From Chloroflexota bacterium (lineage in GTDB: Bacteria; Chloroflexota; UBA6077; FW602-bin22; CADDYW01), in assembly GCA_021324795.1 (NCBI GenBank), contig JAJPIK010000118.1:1-64000 (forward strand): DNA of 64,000 nt. The letters run 5' to 3'. This document shows, piece by piece, positions 35,401 through 43,017 of this stretch. Below the pieces are notes generated by a model. The model had not been told where the DNA came from and did not search any database. It saw only the letters and a program-made list of their open reading frames with translations. The translations under genes were made by a program, and so were the position numbers. Numbering within the stretch: position 1 is the stretch's first letter; each line of letters starts with the position of its first letter.

Positions 35401-35710
35401 TGGTGTTGATCTTGAAGGTGACCGTGTCCCCCTGGTTCACACTGATGTCGGTGGCAAACCCCTGAATACTCGGATCCCCAGCCCCCTGAATCGCCCACTG
35501 GCTCGGGGGATTGCCGGGTAGTTGGTTTTCACAGACAATCGGATTGATCGTGGGATCACACGGTGAGGAGAGTGTCAAGGCCTGGGCGGGCTGAGCCAGC
35601 GGCCAGGGGGACACCTCGGCGAACCATTTCCCAAGTGCCAGACTGAACGCGAAGAGAAAGACTATGCCAGGGAGGACCAGGACCGGCAGGAATTGGCGAA
35701 ACGATCGCAT
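32423..35710 (-). CDS. Large secreted N,N-dimethylformamidase-like / DUF4082 protein
   Basis: A 1095-residue exported protein. After a signal or anchor segment (about 5-35) comes a region like the N,N-dimethylformamidase beta subunit (about 75-545), with IYRLGYYGGMGAR, a predicted active-site area around FLSVGHDEYWSGGQR and AFFSGDQGVWKTRW. Then follow a bacterial Ig-like domain (about 565-655), a DUF4082 beta domain (about 670-825), a Thr/Pro linker and a final beta domain (about 885-1095). ATG 35710 follows GAGGGG. Related proteins are common in actinobacteria and chloroflexi but their function is not known; amidase activity is not proven. Confidence 0.75.
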   Translation of the reverse strand: MRSFRQFLPVLVLPGIVFLFAFSLALGKWFAEVSPWPLAQPAQALTLSSPCDPTINPIVCENQLPGNPPSQWAIQGAGDPSIQGFATDISVNQGDTVTFKINTTAITYTLTIYRLGYYGGMGARQIATVKPSVPLPQSQPACLTDATTGLIDCGNWAPSASWTVPLTATSGIYFAKLVRPDTEGASHIFFVVRNDAGRSPLLFQTSDTTWQAYNNYGGNSLYEGLPAGRAYKVSYNRPFNDAAVDPNVPTAISWVFNSEYPMVRWLEANGYNVSYFTGVDSERYGSLLKNHKVFLSVGHDEYWSGGQRASMEAARAAGVNLAFFSGDQGVWKTRWEKSIDGSGTPYRTLVCYKETFSLQPLDPLDPPIWTGTWRDPRFSPPADGGRPENALSGSIYTVNGPDFEYLTVPSNFSQLRFWRNTAIARLAANQTYTFPYAILGYEWDEDLDNRFRPAGVVDLSSTTVNVQQRVVDYGATFRSGVATHRLTLYRSSSGALVFNAGTVQWSWGLDANHDNPLGVPTGTDVNLQQATVNLLADMGVQPATLQPGLVPAAPSTDTTPPTSTITSPVNGAIVPNNTVTITGTATDSGGGVVAGVEVSVDGGATWHRARGTTNWSYSWIPSVLGPVTLRSRATDDSGNIETPAAGLTVTVVQRACPCSIWSNAATPAEASRNDPNAIEVGVKFRSDVNGLITGLRFYKGPANTGTHVGHLWTSNGVLLASATFTNETATGWQQVNFAAPVPIIANTTYVASYHTDVGGFAANLDYFTTAGVNWPPLHALQNGVDGPNGVEVYSTVGTFPTQTYQATNYWVDVVFTPDSTGSGTPTATPTATLTSTLTPTATATSTNSPTATPTSTPTPTATSSPTPTATSSSASRGVGHYIQSALSFTANPVSSQTASFGNAVTSGDLIVVAVAPWNSSDIEAVSSVTDSAGNPYSKAVEDPSVPEGAVQPLSIWYAPNVVGGTNFTVTVTLQNPGAVSVAIHEYGGLAASNVVDQVGHANGNGSQATATLSAATSQANDLLFSASTFTDVSVVSATAGSNYTLRQSQPNDLCCDALFTEDQAVNVTGQYTATFSYPQAVNYRVAVVAFRSAGS

Positions 35711-35898
35711 AGCGTCCCCTCGCGTGATACTTTCGCGCACTCAATATCGGACACAACTCCATATTAACTCCATTTAATAAAGATTTAATCGGAGTTTAAT
35801 AAAAAATTCGTTGCATTTGGGTTGAGTTGTGATCGGAGGCTCTGAGAGGAACAACGCCACGATATGTTGACCGCCTCTTGACCAATCATGACTCTCCT
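35711..35898. other. AT-rich gap with inverted and direct repeats
   Basis: The stretch 35761-35815 is far richer in A+T than its surroundings. It contains AACTCC and GGAGTT as an inverted pair and, on the minus strand, ATGGAGTT twice in 12 bp. It probably holds the promoter of the large secreted protein gene; several TAATAT-like -10 candidates exist and I cannot choose among them. Confidence 0.4.
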
Positions 35899-36696
35899 TC
35901 AGCCCTTGCGAGCAATTGCCAGCAAGGACGTACCGATCGGAAGTTGACGACGGCGAGCAACGAAGTACGCCTCTCGGTTCACCAAGAAAGAAAGGATATC
36001 GTTCGCGACGGGTATGATGCGCAGCTCCCTCATCGTGAGAGATTGGGCGCGCCCCGGAGCATCGGCCGGTTGTCGGTCGATCAGACCAGCGACACGCCGG
36101 CCGAGCCAAACCAGTGGAAAGATGGTGGTCATCCACGGCGTGAGGTACTCGACCTGGAAGCCGGTGTCAACCAGCTTACGCTCCAAGTCCAAGCGCACGT
36201 AGCGACGGCAGTGGTGCGACTCTTCGTCGAAGTAGCTCCAGAGCGATGGATCGGCTGGCACAGTCAAGAAAAGCGCTCCCCCCGGGACAAGCATCGCCCA
36301 GAGGCCGCGCAAAATCTGTCGATCGTCCGGAAGATGCTCGAGTACGTCAAAGAGACAGACGAGCTCGAACTGCACTCCAAACGGCGGCAGATGGATATCA
36401 CCTTGGACCAGCGAGCAATTCGCACGTCTGCGTGCGAATTGAAGTCCCTCACCGAAGAGGTCCATGCCGATGACGTGGCCATGCGTACAGACCTGCCGCA
36501 GAATACGAAGCACGTTGCCCGTCCCACACCCGACTTCCAGCACCCGATAATCTGAGGTTAGGCGAGCGACCTCCTGTTTGACAAGTATGCCAATGATGCG
36601 GTTCCGACCTTGGAACCAGAAGTGACGGTCCTCGATGGCGTAGAGCGAGGCAAAATAAAGTGGATCGTAGCTAGTGCGGGTTGACGGCGTAGGCAT
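35899..36696 (-). CDS. SAM-dependent methyltransferase
   Basis: A 265-residue class I methyltransferase: HFWFQGRNRII before motif I VLEVGCGTGNVLR, then GMDLFGEGLQFAR, FELVCLFDVLEHLPDD and LVPGGALFLTVPA. The H-FW-GRNRI opening is typical of methyltransferases in O-antigen and exopolysaccharide clusters that act on lipid-linked or sugar substrates. A hydrophobic stretch at about residues 185-205 may associate with the membrane. The ATG at 36696 overlaps the aminotransferase gene by 26 bp; GGAGG lies 12 nt upstream. Confidence 0.87.
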   Translation of the reverse strand: MPTPSTRTSYDPLYFASLYAIEDRHFWFQGRNRIIGILVKQEVARLTSDYRVLEVGCGTGNVLRILRQVCTHGHVIGMDLFGEGLQFARRRANCSLVQGDIHLPPFGVQFELVCLFDVLEHLPDDRQILRGLWAMLVPGGALFLTVPADPSLWSYFDEESHHCRRYVRLDLERKLVDTGFQVEYLTPWMTTIFPLVWLGRRVAGLIDRQPADAPGRAQSLTMRELRIIPVANDILSFLVNREAYFVARRRQLPIGTSLLAIARKG

Positions 36697-37849
36697 GGCG
36701 GCTTGTATCCTCCCAGGAGGTAGAGAAGCTTCCAATCTCCGCGACGACGTATGCCTGTTCTTCTTCAGTCAAATCGTTGTAGAAAGGTAGACGCAACAGT
36801 CGATCACTCACGTCCTCGGTCACCGGGCAATCTCCTACCTTGCCGCCAAACTTTTGGCCCATGTCCGAGAGATGGAGCGGAAGGTAGTGGAAGACGCTAA
36901 GAATACCGCGCCCCTTCAGATGCTCGATCAGCGCCTGGCGTTCGGCCAGCGACGGCATGAGCACGTAGTACATGTGGTAAGGCTGCTCGCAGTGATCCGG
37001 AATGATTGGCTGGCGAACCCCCGCCTTATCGGCCCAATCACGTAAATGCTCGTGATAGTATTCCCAGATCCGCTTTCGCTTGCTCTGGATCTGCTCCCGC
37101 GCTTCGAGCTGACCATACAAGAAGGCGGCAAGCAAGTCTGACGGCAGATAGCTCGAGCCAACGTCGACCCAGGTGTACTTGTCAACCTGACCGCGGAAGA
37201 AGCGACTCCGGTTGGTCCCCTTCTCACGGATGATCTCGGCCCGCTCGACGTACTGGGGATCGTTGATCAGGAGCGCTCCCCCTTCCCCGCAGGTGAAGTT
37301 CTTTGTCTCGTGGAAGCTTTGGGTAGCAAGACAGCCGAACGTGCCGAGATTCTTGCCCTTATACTTACCCAAGAGGCCGTGGGCGTTGTCTTCAACGACG
37401 GCGATTCCGTGGCGCTTGGCGATCTCTAGAATCGCGTCCATTTCGCAGCCGACGCCGGCGTAGTGGACGGGCAGGATCGCCCGCGTCCGCGGTGTGATCA
37501 GCCCTTCGAGCAGCCGCTCATCTAGATTGAGCGTGTCCGGGCGGATATCACAAAAGACCGGGGTCGCGCCACGCAGGACGAAGGCGTTGATCGTCGAAAC
37601 GAAGGTAAACGATGGGCAGATGACCTCGTCGCCGGGTTGGATGTCCAGGAGAAGTGCTGCCATCTCCAACGCGTGGGTGCACGACGTCGTCAATAGAGCC
37701 TTCCGAACGCCAACTATCTCCTCGAGGAGGACGTGGCACTTTTTCGTAAAGGCGCCATCTCCCGAGGCATGGCCATTGGCGATGGCCTGCGCCAGATAGA
37801 GCTGCTCATTGCCTGTTAGGCAAGGGCGGTTGAATGGGATCCGGTACAT
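36671..37849 (-). CDS. wecE: dTDP-4-amino-4,6-dideoxygalactose transaminase (WecE/RffA type)
   Basis: A 392-residue PLP enzyme of the DegT/DnrJ/EryC1 family. It has IPFNRPCLTGNE, the FTFVSTINAF segment, VVEDNAHGLLGKYKG and the PLP-binding Lys183 in SFHETKNFTCGEGG. The HETKNFTCGEGGAL signature is that of WecE, which makes dTDP-4-amino-4,6-dideoxy-D-galactose (dTDP-Fuc4N) from the 4-keto-6-deoxy sugar. The next gene downstream of the promoter order is a methyltransferase, and the gene just upstream encodes a sugar formyltransferase, which fits an N-formylated Fuc4N. ATG 37849 follows AAGGAG. Confidence 0.88.
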   Translation of the reverse strand: MYRIPFNRPCLTGNEQLYLAQAIANGHASGDGAFTKKCHVLLEEIVGVRKALLTTSCTHALEMAALLLDIQPGDEVICPSFTFVSTINAFVLRGATPVFCDIRPDTLNLDERLLEGLITPRTRAILPVHYAGVGCEMDAILEIAKRHGIAVVEDNAHGLLGKYKGKNLGTFGCLATQSFHETKNFTCGEGGALLINDPQYVERAEIIREKGTNRSRFFRGQVDKYTWVDVGSSYLPSDLLAAFLYGQLEAREQIQSKRKRIWEYYHEHLRDWADKAGVRQPIIPDHCEQPYHMYYVLMPSLAERQALIEHLKGRGILSVFHYLPLHLSDMGQKFGGKVGDCPVTEDVSDRLLRLPFYNDLTEEEQAYVVAEIGSFSTSWEDTSRHAYAVNPH

Positions 37850-37870
37850 CCTCGACTCCTTCGCTCGTTC

Positions 37871-38800
37871 TCAGGCCCCGAGCGTCTGTGAGAGACTATT
37901 CAAGACGTTGGTCGCAGCCACGATCTCTCCACCCTCTCGTTGCACCTCGGTAATCAGAATGGCACCGTCGCCCGTCAACACGACGGCTCCCTCCCTTGGG
38001 TGAACCTCGACCACTCTTCCGGGGATCCTGCCGACGTAGCGACGAGCCGATTTCACCGGCGCCGCTGACCAGACACGAACGAGCTTTCCGTCGAGATAGG
38101 TGTAAGCGCCTGGGTACGGACTACTGACCGCGCGGATCAGGTTATAGATCTCCTGCGAACTAGAATGCCAATCAATTCGATTATCCTCGGGCAGCCGCTT
38201 CGGAACGTAGGTTGCCCGAGCGTGGTCCTGTGGGCGACGAACGAATGTGCCGGTCACCAGGCTATCCAGACTGCGCTCCAGAACCAGCAGGTAGGCCTCG
38301 GTCGTCCTTTCGACGACGTGCGCGATTGTGTCATGGGGACCGATGGGGACAAGCTCTTGGTCCACAATATCGCCGGTGTCGACCTCGTCCGCGATCTCGA
38401 ATAAAGTCGCGCCAGTATGGTCCTCACCGTTGATCATCGCCCAGACCGTTGGCGAAAACCCTCGATATTCCGGTAGCAATGAGTCGTGAAAAGCGTAGCT
38501 TCCCAGTCGAGGCCTTTGATAGACGTTGCTCGGAAGAAGATAACGCCAGTTCACGGCGAACAACAGATCAACGGGCGTTGACTCCCAGAAGGTAGACCAA
38601 CGTGCGCTGCCAACCTGCTTCGTTTCGTAGAACTGACCTCCGACGGACTCGGTCAAGATGCGAATGTCGTCTAGGAAGGGTGGCTCCCAGGGCTCTTCCC
38701 GGAAGCTGAACACGCTGAAGTCAGCTCGAGGCAACCAGTCGATCAGCTTCTGAAGTACTCGGTGTCCTCGACGAGTCGCACACAGCAGCACCACGTGCAT
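37871..38800 (-). CDS. Sugar N-formyltransferase (methionyl-tRNA formyltransferase-like)
   Basis: A 309-residue protein with the formyltransferase Rossmann domain: FAVNWRYLLP, FHDSLLPEYRGFSPTVW (His105) and the DTGDIV loop with Asp141. In Fmt and ArnA the catalytic triad is Asn-x-His...Asp; here the position two before His105 is Ala (AFH), so the Asn is absent. The C-terminal part (about 200-300) resembles the FMT C-terminal domain. It lies beside wecE and probably formylates a dTDP-4-amino sugar. The ATG at 38800 lies inside the 3' end of the GT2 gene, an overlap of 80 bp. Confidence 0.82.
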   Translation of the reverse strand: MHVVLLCATRRGHRVLQKLIDWLPRADFSVFSFREEPWEPPFLDDIRILTESVGGQFYETKQVGSARWSTFWESTPVDLLFAVNWRYLLPSNVYQRPRLGSYAFHDSLLPEYRGFSPTVWAMINGEDHTGATLFEIADEVDTGDIVDQELVPIGPHDTIAHVVERTTEAYLLVLERSLDSLVTGTFVRRPQDHARATYVPKRLPEDNRIDWHSSSQEIYNLIRAVSSPYPGAYTYLDGKLVRVWSAAPVKSARRYVGRIPGRVVEVHPREGAVVLTGDGAILITEVQREGGEIVAATNVLNSLSQTLGA

Positions 38801-39755
38801 CAGTCCAAGCCTCGGTCCAGTCATTTGAAGATACCCGCAGCCGGACCACGTACGGCAAACGGTCCATCAATCGGAAATGCATGCGGGCGAGGTACTCGCC
38901 AATAATGCCAAGGGCAAAGAGCTGCGCTCCCGAAAAGATCGCGACGATCGACGCAAGAAACGGGAACCCTGGAACGCTCCCTCCTTGGACTAGGAAACGT
39001 CCAATGACGTAAGCCAGCACCATAAAGCCGAAGAGCGTAAACGCGAATCCAATGAGACTAGCAAGCTGTAAGGGAAGTGTGCTGAAGCCGGTCATCATAT
39101 TCAGGGCATGTGTCACGAGCTTCCGAAAGGTATAGTTGGACCTCCCGATCAGGCGAGGCTCGTGAGCAACAGGAATCGCCGCGAATCGCGTCGTTCCCCA
39201 AGTCAGGAGTACGTCAATTGAGACAAATGGGCCGCGATAGCTGGTGAAAGCCTCGCGAAGCTCGGTCCGGAATGCCCGGTAGGCACTGACCTTGCGAGCC
39301 GTCTCAACCCCCATTGTGCTTTGGAGAGCCAGCTTCGTAACCTGTGACGCGAGATCACGCCACAGACCGTGCTGTTCTTTAGCTGGCGTGCCATAAACGA
39401 CGTCAAAACCTTCGTCGAGCTTGGCGAGGAGCCTCGGAATTTCGTCCGGAGGATTCTGAAGATCGTCGTCAAGGGTGACGACCGTGCCGTACTGCGCCTC
39501 ACGGATACCGGCGAGCAGAGCGTTGTGCTGACCGTAATTGCGCATCAGGTTTAGCCCACGCAGACGTGGATAGGCGTGGCTGAGCTTTGCGATCTGGTCC
39601 CAACTCTCGTCCTGACTGCCGTCATTGACGAGGATGATTTCATAAGGGCGTGCCAACTGATCGAGAACGGTGCTGACGCGTTCGAGAAGCATGGCGAGTG
39701 TCGGCGCGCTGTTGTAAACCGGCACAACAACTGATACGCCTTGCGCGCTTGACAT
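38721..39755 (-). CDS. GT2 polyprenyl-phosphate glycosyltransferase (ArnC/DPM1-like)
   Basis: A 344-residue GT2 enzyme. The catalytic domain has VSVVVPVYNSAPTL, ILVNDGSQDES, VTLDDDLQNPPDEIPRLL (the DDDLQNPP metal site) and RLIGRSNYTFRKL. Two hydrophobic segments follow at about 230-255 and 270-295, the layout of ArnC, GtrB and DPM-type transferases that load a sugar on undecaprenyl phosphate. The neighbouring transaminase and formyltransferase suggest a formamido-sugar as donor. ATG 39755 follows AGGAG by 7 nt. The last 30 residues extend past the usual end and overlap the formyltransferase gene. Confidence 0.88.
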   Translation of the reverse strand: MSSAQGVSVVVPVYNSAPTLAMLLERVSTVLDQLARPYEIILVNDGSQDESWDQIAKLSHAYPRLRGLNLMRNYGQHNALLAGIREAQYGTVVTLDDDLQNPPDEIPRLLAKLDEGFDVVYGTPAKEQHGLWRDLASQVTKLALQSTMGVETARKVSAYRAFRTELREAFTSYRGPFVSIDVLLTWGTTRFAAIPVAHEPRLIGRSNYTFRKLVTHALNMMTGFSTLPLQLASLIGFAFTLFGFMVLAYVIGRFLVQGGSVPGFPFLASIVAIFSGAQLFALGIIGEYLARMHFRLMDRLPYVVRLRVSSNDWTEAWTDARGAAVCDSSRTPSTSEADRLVASS

Positions 39756-39782
39756 GGTCTGTCTCCTCCCAGTCGTCATTCA

Positions 39783-41402
39783 TTACCTTGTACCGGCGGA
39801 ATTTACCCGACGGTACAAGTCGTATTGCCCCACCGAGGTAACCTTGGTAAACTCCCCGCGGTCGATTTCCGAACGGTATAGCCCCACGGCCTTCGAGAAA
39901 GGACCATCAATGAGATAAGTCGCTCCCTCTGGCACGCGATATTCGTCTTGGAGCACACGCGGCGATTCCCCAAGGAATAGTACTCCGACGACCTCGTCGA
40001 CCAGTCGTGGGGGAGGGTGATGATATAAACGAGAGGTCAAAAAATCGATCTCCCACTGCGATGATTCAATCTCCGCTCCGGCGGGAACTCGCTGCATGAC
40101 GACGGTAGCAAATACCTGTGGTGAACTGTCCTTTGTGCGCGCGATTGTTAGTCCATTCTGCAAGATTCCAGCGAATATCACCATCGTGAGAATGACGGCC
40201 AGCCCCGTGCCGAGTGCATCCTCGAGGAACATCTGGAGTGAGAGCCGTCCGTTGAGACGGCCAAGCGGGGTAAAAGATCGTCCGAGGTCGACGATCAGCT
40301 TTCCCGCGAATAGGCTACCGACGAGCGTGGCCGGGACCACGTAGCGTGGATATCCCATCGAGAAACCGACGTACCAGAGAAGACACAGAGTCACAAACGC
40401 CGGCAGAAAAATCTGCGCTGGCTTGCGCCCCTGTCCGTTTTTGAGCATCGCAAGCCAAACGTAGAGGAGTCCCGCGACGCCGGTCCCGACGAAGCCGGAG
40501 GATATCAGGAAATTGACCGCGCTCGCGGCTTTCGCAAACGGCGGGCCGTAAGCAGAGGCACTTGCGGTTTGGGACATTCCACGCAGGTGATCGATGAAGC
40601 CACTCGGCCCCATCACGGATAATTGGTAGGCGAACCAAAGTCCCGTCGGCGCAGCTACCAGGATCCCGACAATGAGAAACCGCGGAAAAGGAAAACTACC
40701 CTTTTCAGGGTGGGCAACGAACCAAGAGTAGAGAATCACTGGTGCGACAAGAATAAACTGGTTTTTGGTCAGTATGGCCAGACCGAGCAAAATACCAGCT
40801 ACGACATCGAGCAGCAGAAGCTTGGTGCGCCGTGCCTCGATAAACGCGGCAGTTCCCCATAGAAGAAAGGCAACAGCGGGGATCTCTCCGAGAGCGTCTC
40901 GGCCATTTGCAAAGAAGCCAGCTTGAGTCAGCGCGGCGGCGACGAAAAGGGATACGGTCGCGACAGTCAGGTCATAGAGCTGCCAAGCAACGACGGCCAG
41001 GCCTGCCGCCGCGAGCAACAGGTAGGCCACCATAACTATCCGTCCTTGAATCAGCCCAGCACCGAAGATTTTGAACGTGAGAGCGATCGGGACAATAACG
41101 GTCGGCCCAGTCGACAGCGATTCATCGAAAGGATGAAACGCCCCCGAGTAGGTGAGGCCGTAATGGCCGGTCGTGGCCAACTCGCGGGCGGCAAGAAGAT
41201 TGATTCCCTCGTCGAACCAGGTCGTCGGATAATCGGCGAGATTATACGCCGCCATAGCAGCGATGAGCACCAGAGCCGTGGCCAGCAGAGCTACCTCGAA
41301 GAAGCGCCGGTTATTTGGGGAACCAACACGGTCCGCAGTGTTTCCAAGAGTGGGATCAAGCGTCATGATTCGTATGCCCTTCGTTTCCACTCGCTGCTCC
41401 AT
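39783..41402 (-). CDS. GT39-like polytopic membrane glycosyltransferase
   Basis: A 539-residue protein with about 11 hydrophobic segments. The first extracytoplasmic loop contains TTWFDEGINLLAARELA, the WFDE acidic motif of PMT_2/ArnT-type GT-C enzymes, followed by FANGRDALGEIPA and a soluble C-terminal domain (about 425-539). It likely uses a polyprenyl-linked sugar, possibly the one made by the ArnC-like protein encoded next downstream (27-bp gap). The ATG at 41402 is used; an ATG at 41366 is also possible. Confidence 0.8.
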   Translation of the reverse strand: MEQRVETKGIRIMTLDPTLGNTADRVGSPNNRRFFEVALLATALVLIAAMAAYNLADYPTTWFDEGINLLAARELATTGHYGLTYSGAFHPFDESLSTGPTVIVPIALTFKIFGAGLIQGRIVMVAYLLLAAAGLAVVAWQLYDLTVATVSLFVAAALTQAGFFANGRDALGEIPAVAFLLWGTAAFIEARRTKLLLLDVVAGILLGLAILTKNQFILVAPVILYSWFVAHPEKGSFPFPRFLIVGILVAAPTGLWFAYQLSVMGPSGFIDHLRGMSQTASASAYGPPFAKAASAVNFLISSGFVGTGVAGLLYVWLAMLKNGQGRKPAQIFLPAFVTLCLLWYVGFSMGYPRYVVPATLVGSLFAGKLIVDLGRSFTPLGRLNGRLSLQMFLEDALGTGLAVILTMVIFAGILQNGLTIARTKDSSPQVFATVVMQRVPAGAEIESSQWEIDFLTSRLYHHPPPRLVDEVVGVLFLGESPRVLQDEYRVPEGATYLIDGPFSKAVGLYRSEIDRGEFTKVTSVGQYDLYRRVNSAGTR

Positions 41403-41434
41403 TATTCCCGCGAAATGTTGAAAAGTACTTTTAC

Positions 41435-42754
41435 CTATGGTGTGCCTGGATCAGCTCGGCGCCACGGTCGGACGATCGACCTCACTCCTTCGACCGCGTG
41501 ATGACCCAAAAGTGTCTCGAGCGCGAGGATCTGGACACCACGATTGCGAAGCCACGAAGGGTCGAGGCGCAGGCCTTGCCAGAGGTCGTGGGCGCGACGG
41601 GCGCGGTTAGAGGAGGTCGCCGCGAACACGCGCTCGAGATAAACCCTCGCCCTGGCGTGACGTGCGAACGATCTCAAATGGCTGGCCTCGGGCGGCAGAT
41701 TGGCGAACACAGCATCGACGTACGTCAGGCGATCGCGAATCCAGGGAGTAATCGATGGACCGAGCAGCACACCAAGCACAGCCTCGGGCTCGCTGGCAAT
41801 CTCCGGCGCCAGGTGAATCGCGCGCTGGAGGCTATCCCTTCCTCGTTCATGATCGCCCAGGGCGAGGTAGCAGCCAGCAAAGCGCAGCAGCGTGTGAGCT
41901 AGCGCCCTTGGCCGCCGATCCGTTAGGTCGGCCAATTCGGGGGGCAACGTCGCGAAAATCTCTTCGACCGCGCGGATCGACTCGGCCTCCACGCGGCCGT
42001 CCACGACCGCTCGACTGGTGAAATTGTGGTCGTGTCTTCGCCGCTCGACGAGTGGCTCGGCCAGAAAGGCGACGTGGTAGCGGGCGGCGATCCGTCGCCA
42101 CATGTCGTAATCACCACTGTGGGTGAAGGACTCGTCGAAAGCGCCAAGCTCGTCGAAGCACTCTCTCCGTACCATGACCGTTGAACAGGAGGGAATGTGG
42201 TTATCGAACATGAAGCGCTCGAGCTCAACCCGGGGCGCGGCAACGTAGCTTTGCTCAAACCGACGGTCCAGCCCGACGATCTGCCCCGTGGAGTCGATCA
42301 TCTGGCAGGCGGAGTAGACTAACCCCACTTCCGGGTGCCGGTCAAGAAAACGTGCCTTCTCCCACAGGTTCCCCGGTCGCATGCGATCATCCGAGTCCAG
42401 GAAGGCGACATATACTCCCCGAGCCAGGGCGAGGCAACGATTGTTGGTCCCAAAGTTCCCAAGCTTCGTCGGATTTCGATAATACCGCAATCGCGGGTCA
42501 GAAAACGAGCGGATCACTCGCTCGCTTCCGTCCGTCGACTGATCGTCACAAACGATCAGCTCGAGATCTACTCCCTCTTGAGAGAGAACGCTTTCGATCG
42601 CCTCACCGATGTAGCGCTCATAATTGTAGGAAGCAATGCCAACACTGATCTTTGGCAGTTTGCCGGCAGCGGTTTCGCAGGAAGCCGAGGCTGCGACGGC
42701 CATTGGCGGCTCTCCGGCATGATTCTCTTTTGATTCGGGAGTGATCATTGCCAA
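41435..42754 (-). CDS. GT2-family glycosyltransferase with helical C-terminal region
   Basis: A 439-residue protein. The GT2 domain (about 35-270) has ISVGIASYNYERYIGEAI, LIVCDDQSTDGS, YVAFLDSDDRMRPG (DSDD metal site) and SGDYDMWRRIA. The remaining 170 residues are helical, with a TPR-like stretch (ALGDHERGRDSLQRAIHLAP). The TTG at 42754 has AGGAG 5 nt upstream; an ATG at 42748 is the alternative. It begins the set of minus-strand genes that diverges from the PQQ-propeller gene. Confidence 0.88.
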   Translation of the reverse strand: MAMITPESKENHAGEPPMAVAASASCETAAGKLPKISVGIASYNYERYIGEAIESVLSQEGVDLELIVCDDQSTDGSERVIRSFSDPRLRYYRNPTKLGNFGTNNRCLALARGVYVAFLDSDDRMRPGNLWEKARFLDRHPEVGLVYSACQMIDSTGQIVGLDRRFEQSYVAAPRVELERFMFDNHIPSCSTVMVRRECFDELGAFDESFTHSGDYDMWRRIAARYHVAFLAEPLVERRRHDHNFTSRAVVDGRVEAESIRAVEEIFATLPPELADLTDRRPRALAHTLLRFAGCYLALGDHERGRDSLQRAIHLAPEIASEPEAVLGVLLGPSITPWIRDRLTYVDAVFANLPPEASHLRSFARHARARVYLERVFAATSSNRARRAHDLWQGLRLDPSWLRNRGVQILALETLLGHHAVEGVRSIVRPWRRADPGTP

Positions 42755-42910
42755 ATAGACTCCTTAATCACATTCTTCCATGGCCAGGAGCGAAGAGTTT
42801 GAGCCGACGATCGGAAGACTCTCACCTCATCGACCGCGGTCGAGCCGTCGAGCGGGAGAAGAGGGCGGGGCCATGACCTTTGAGCTAGACAGAATTGGTC
42901 CACGTTCGCC

Positions 42911-42940
42911 TTGATTTTACCAACCGAGCTAAGGTACGAT
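42911..42940 (+). promoter_or_regulatory. Candidate promoter for the PQQ-propeller gene
   Basis: TTGATT (42911-42916) and TACGAT (42935-42940) with an 18-bp spacer lie 78 bp before the ATG at 43018, in the 263-bp divergent gap. The rest of this gap shows nothing else that I can identify. Confidence 0.45.
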
Positions 42941-43017
42941 GGTCCCGATTTCTCTAGCCTCTGGCTGGAAAGAGCTGCACTCCTGAGCGCGCACTCAGGA
43001 GCCAAAGAGGGAATTTG

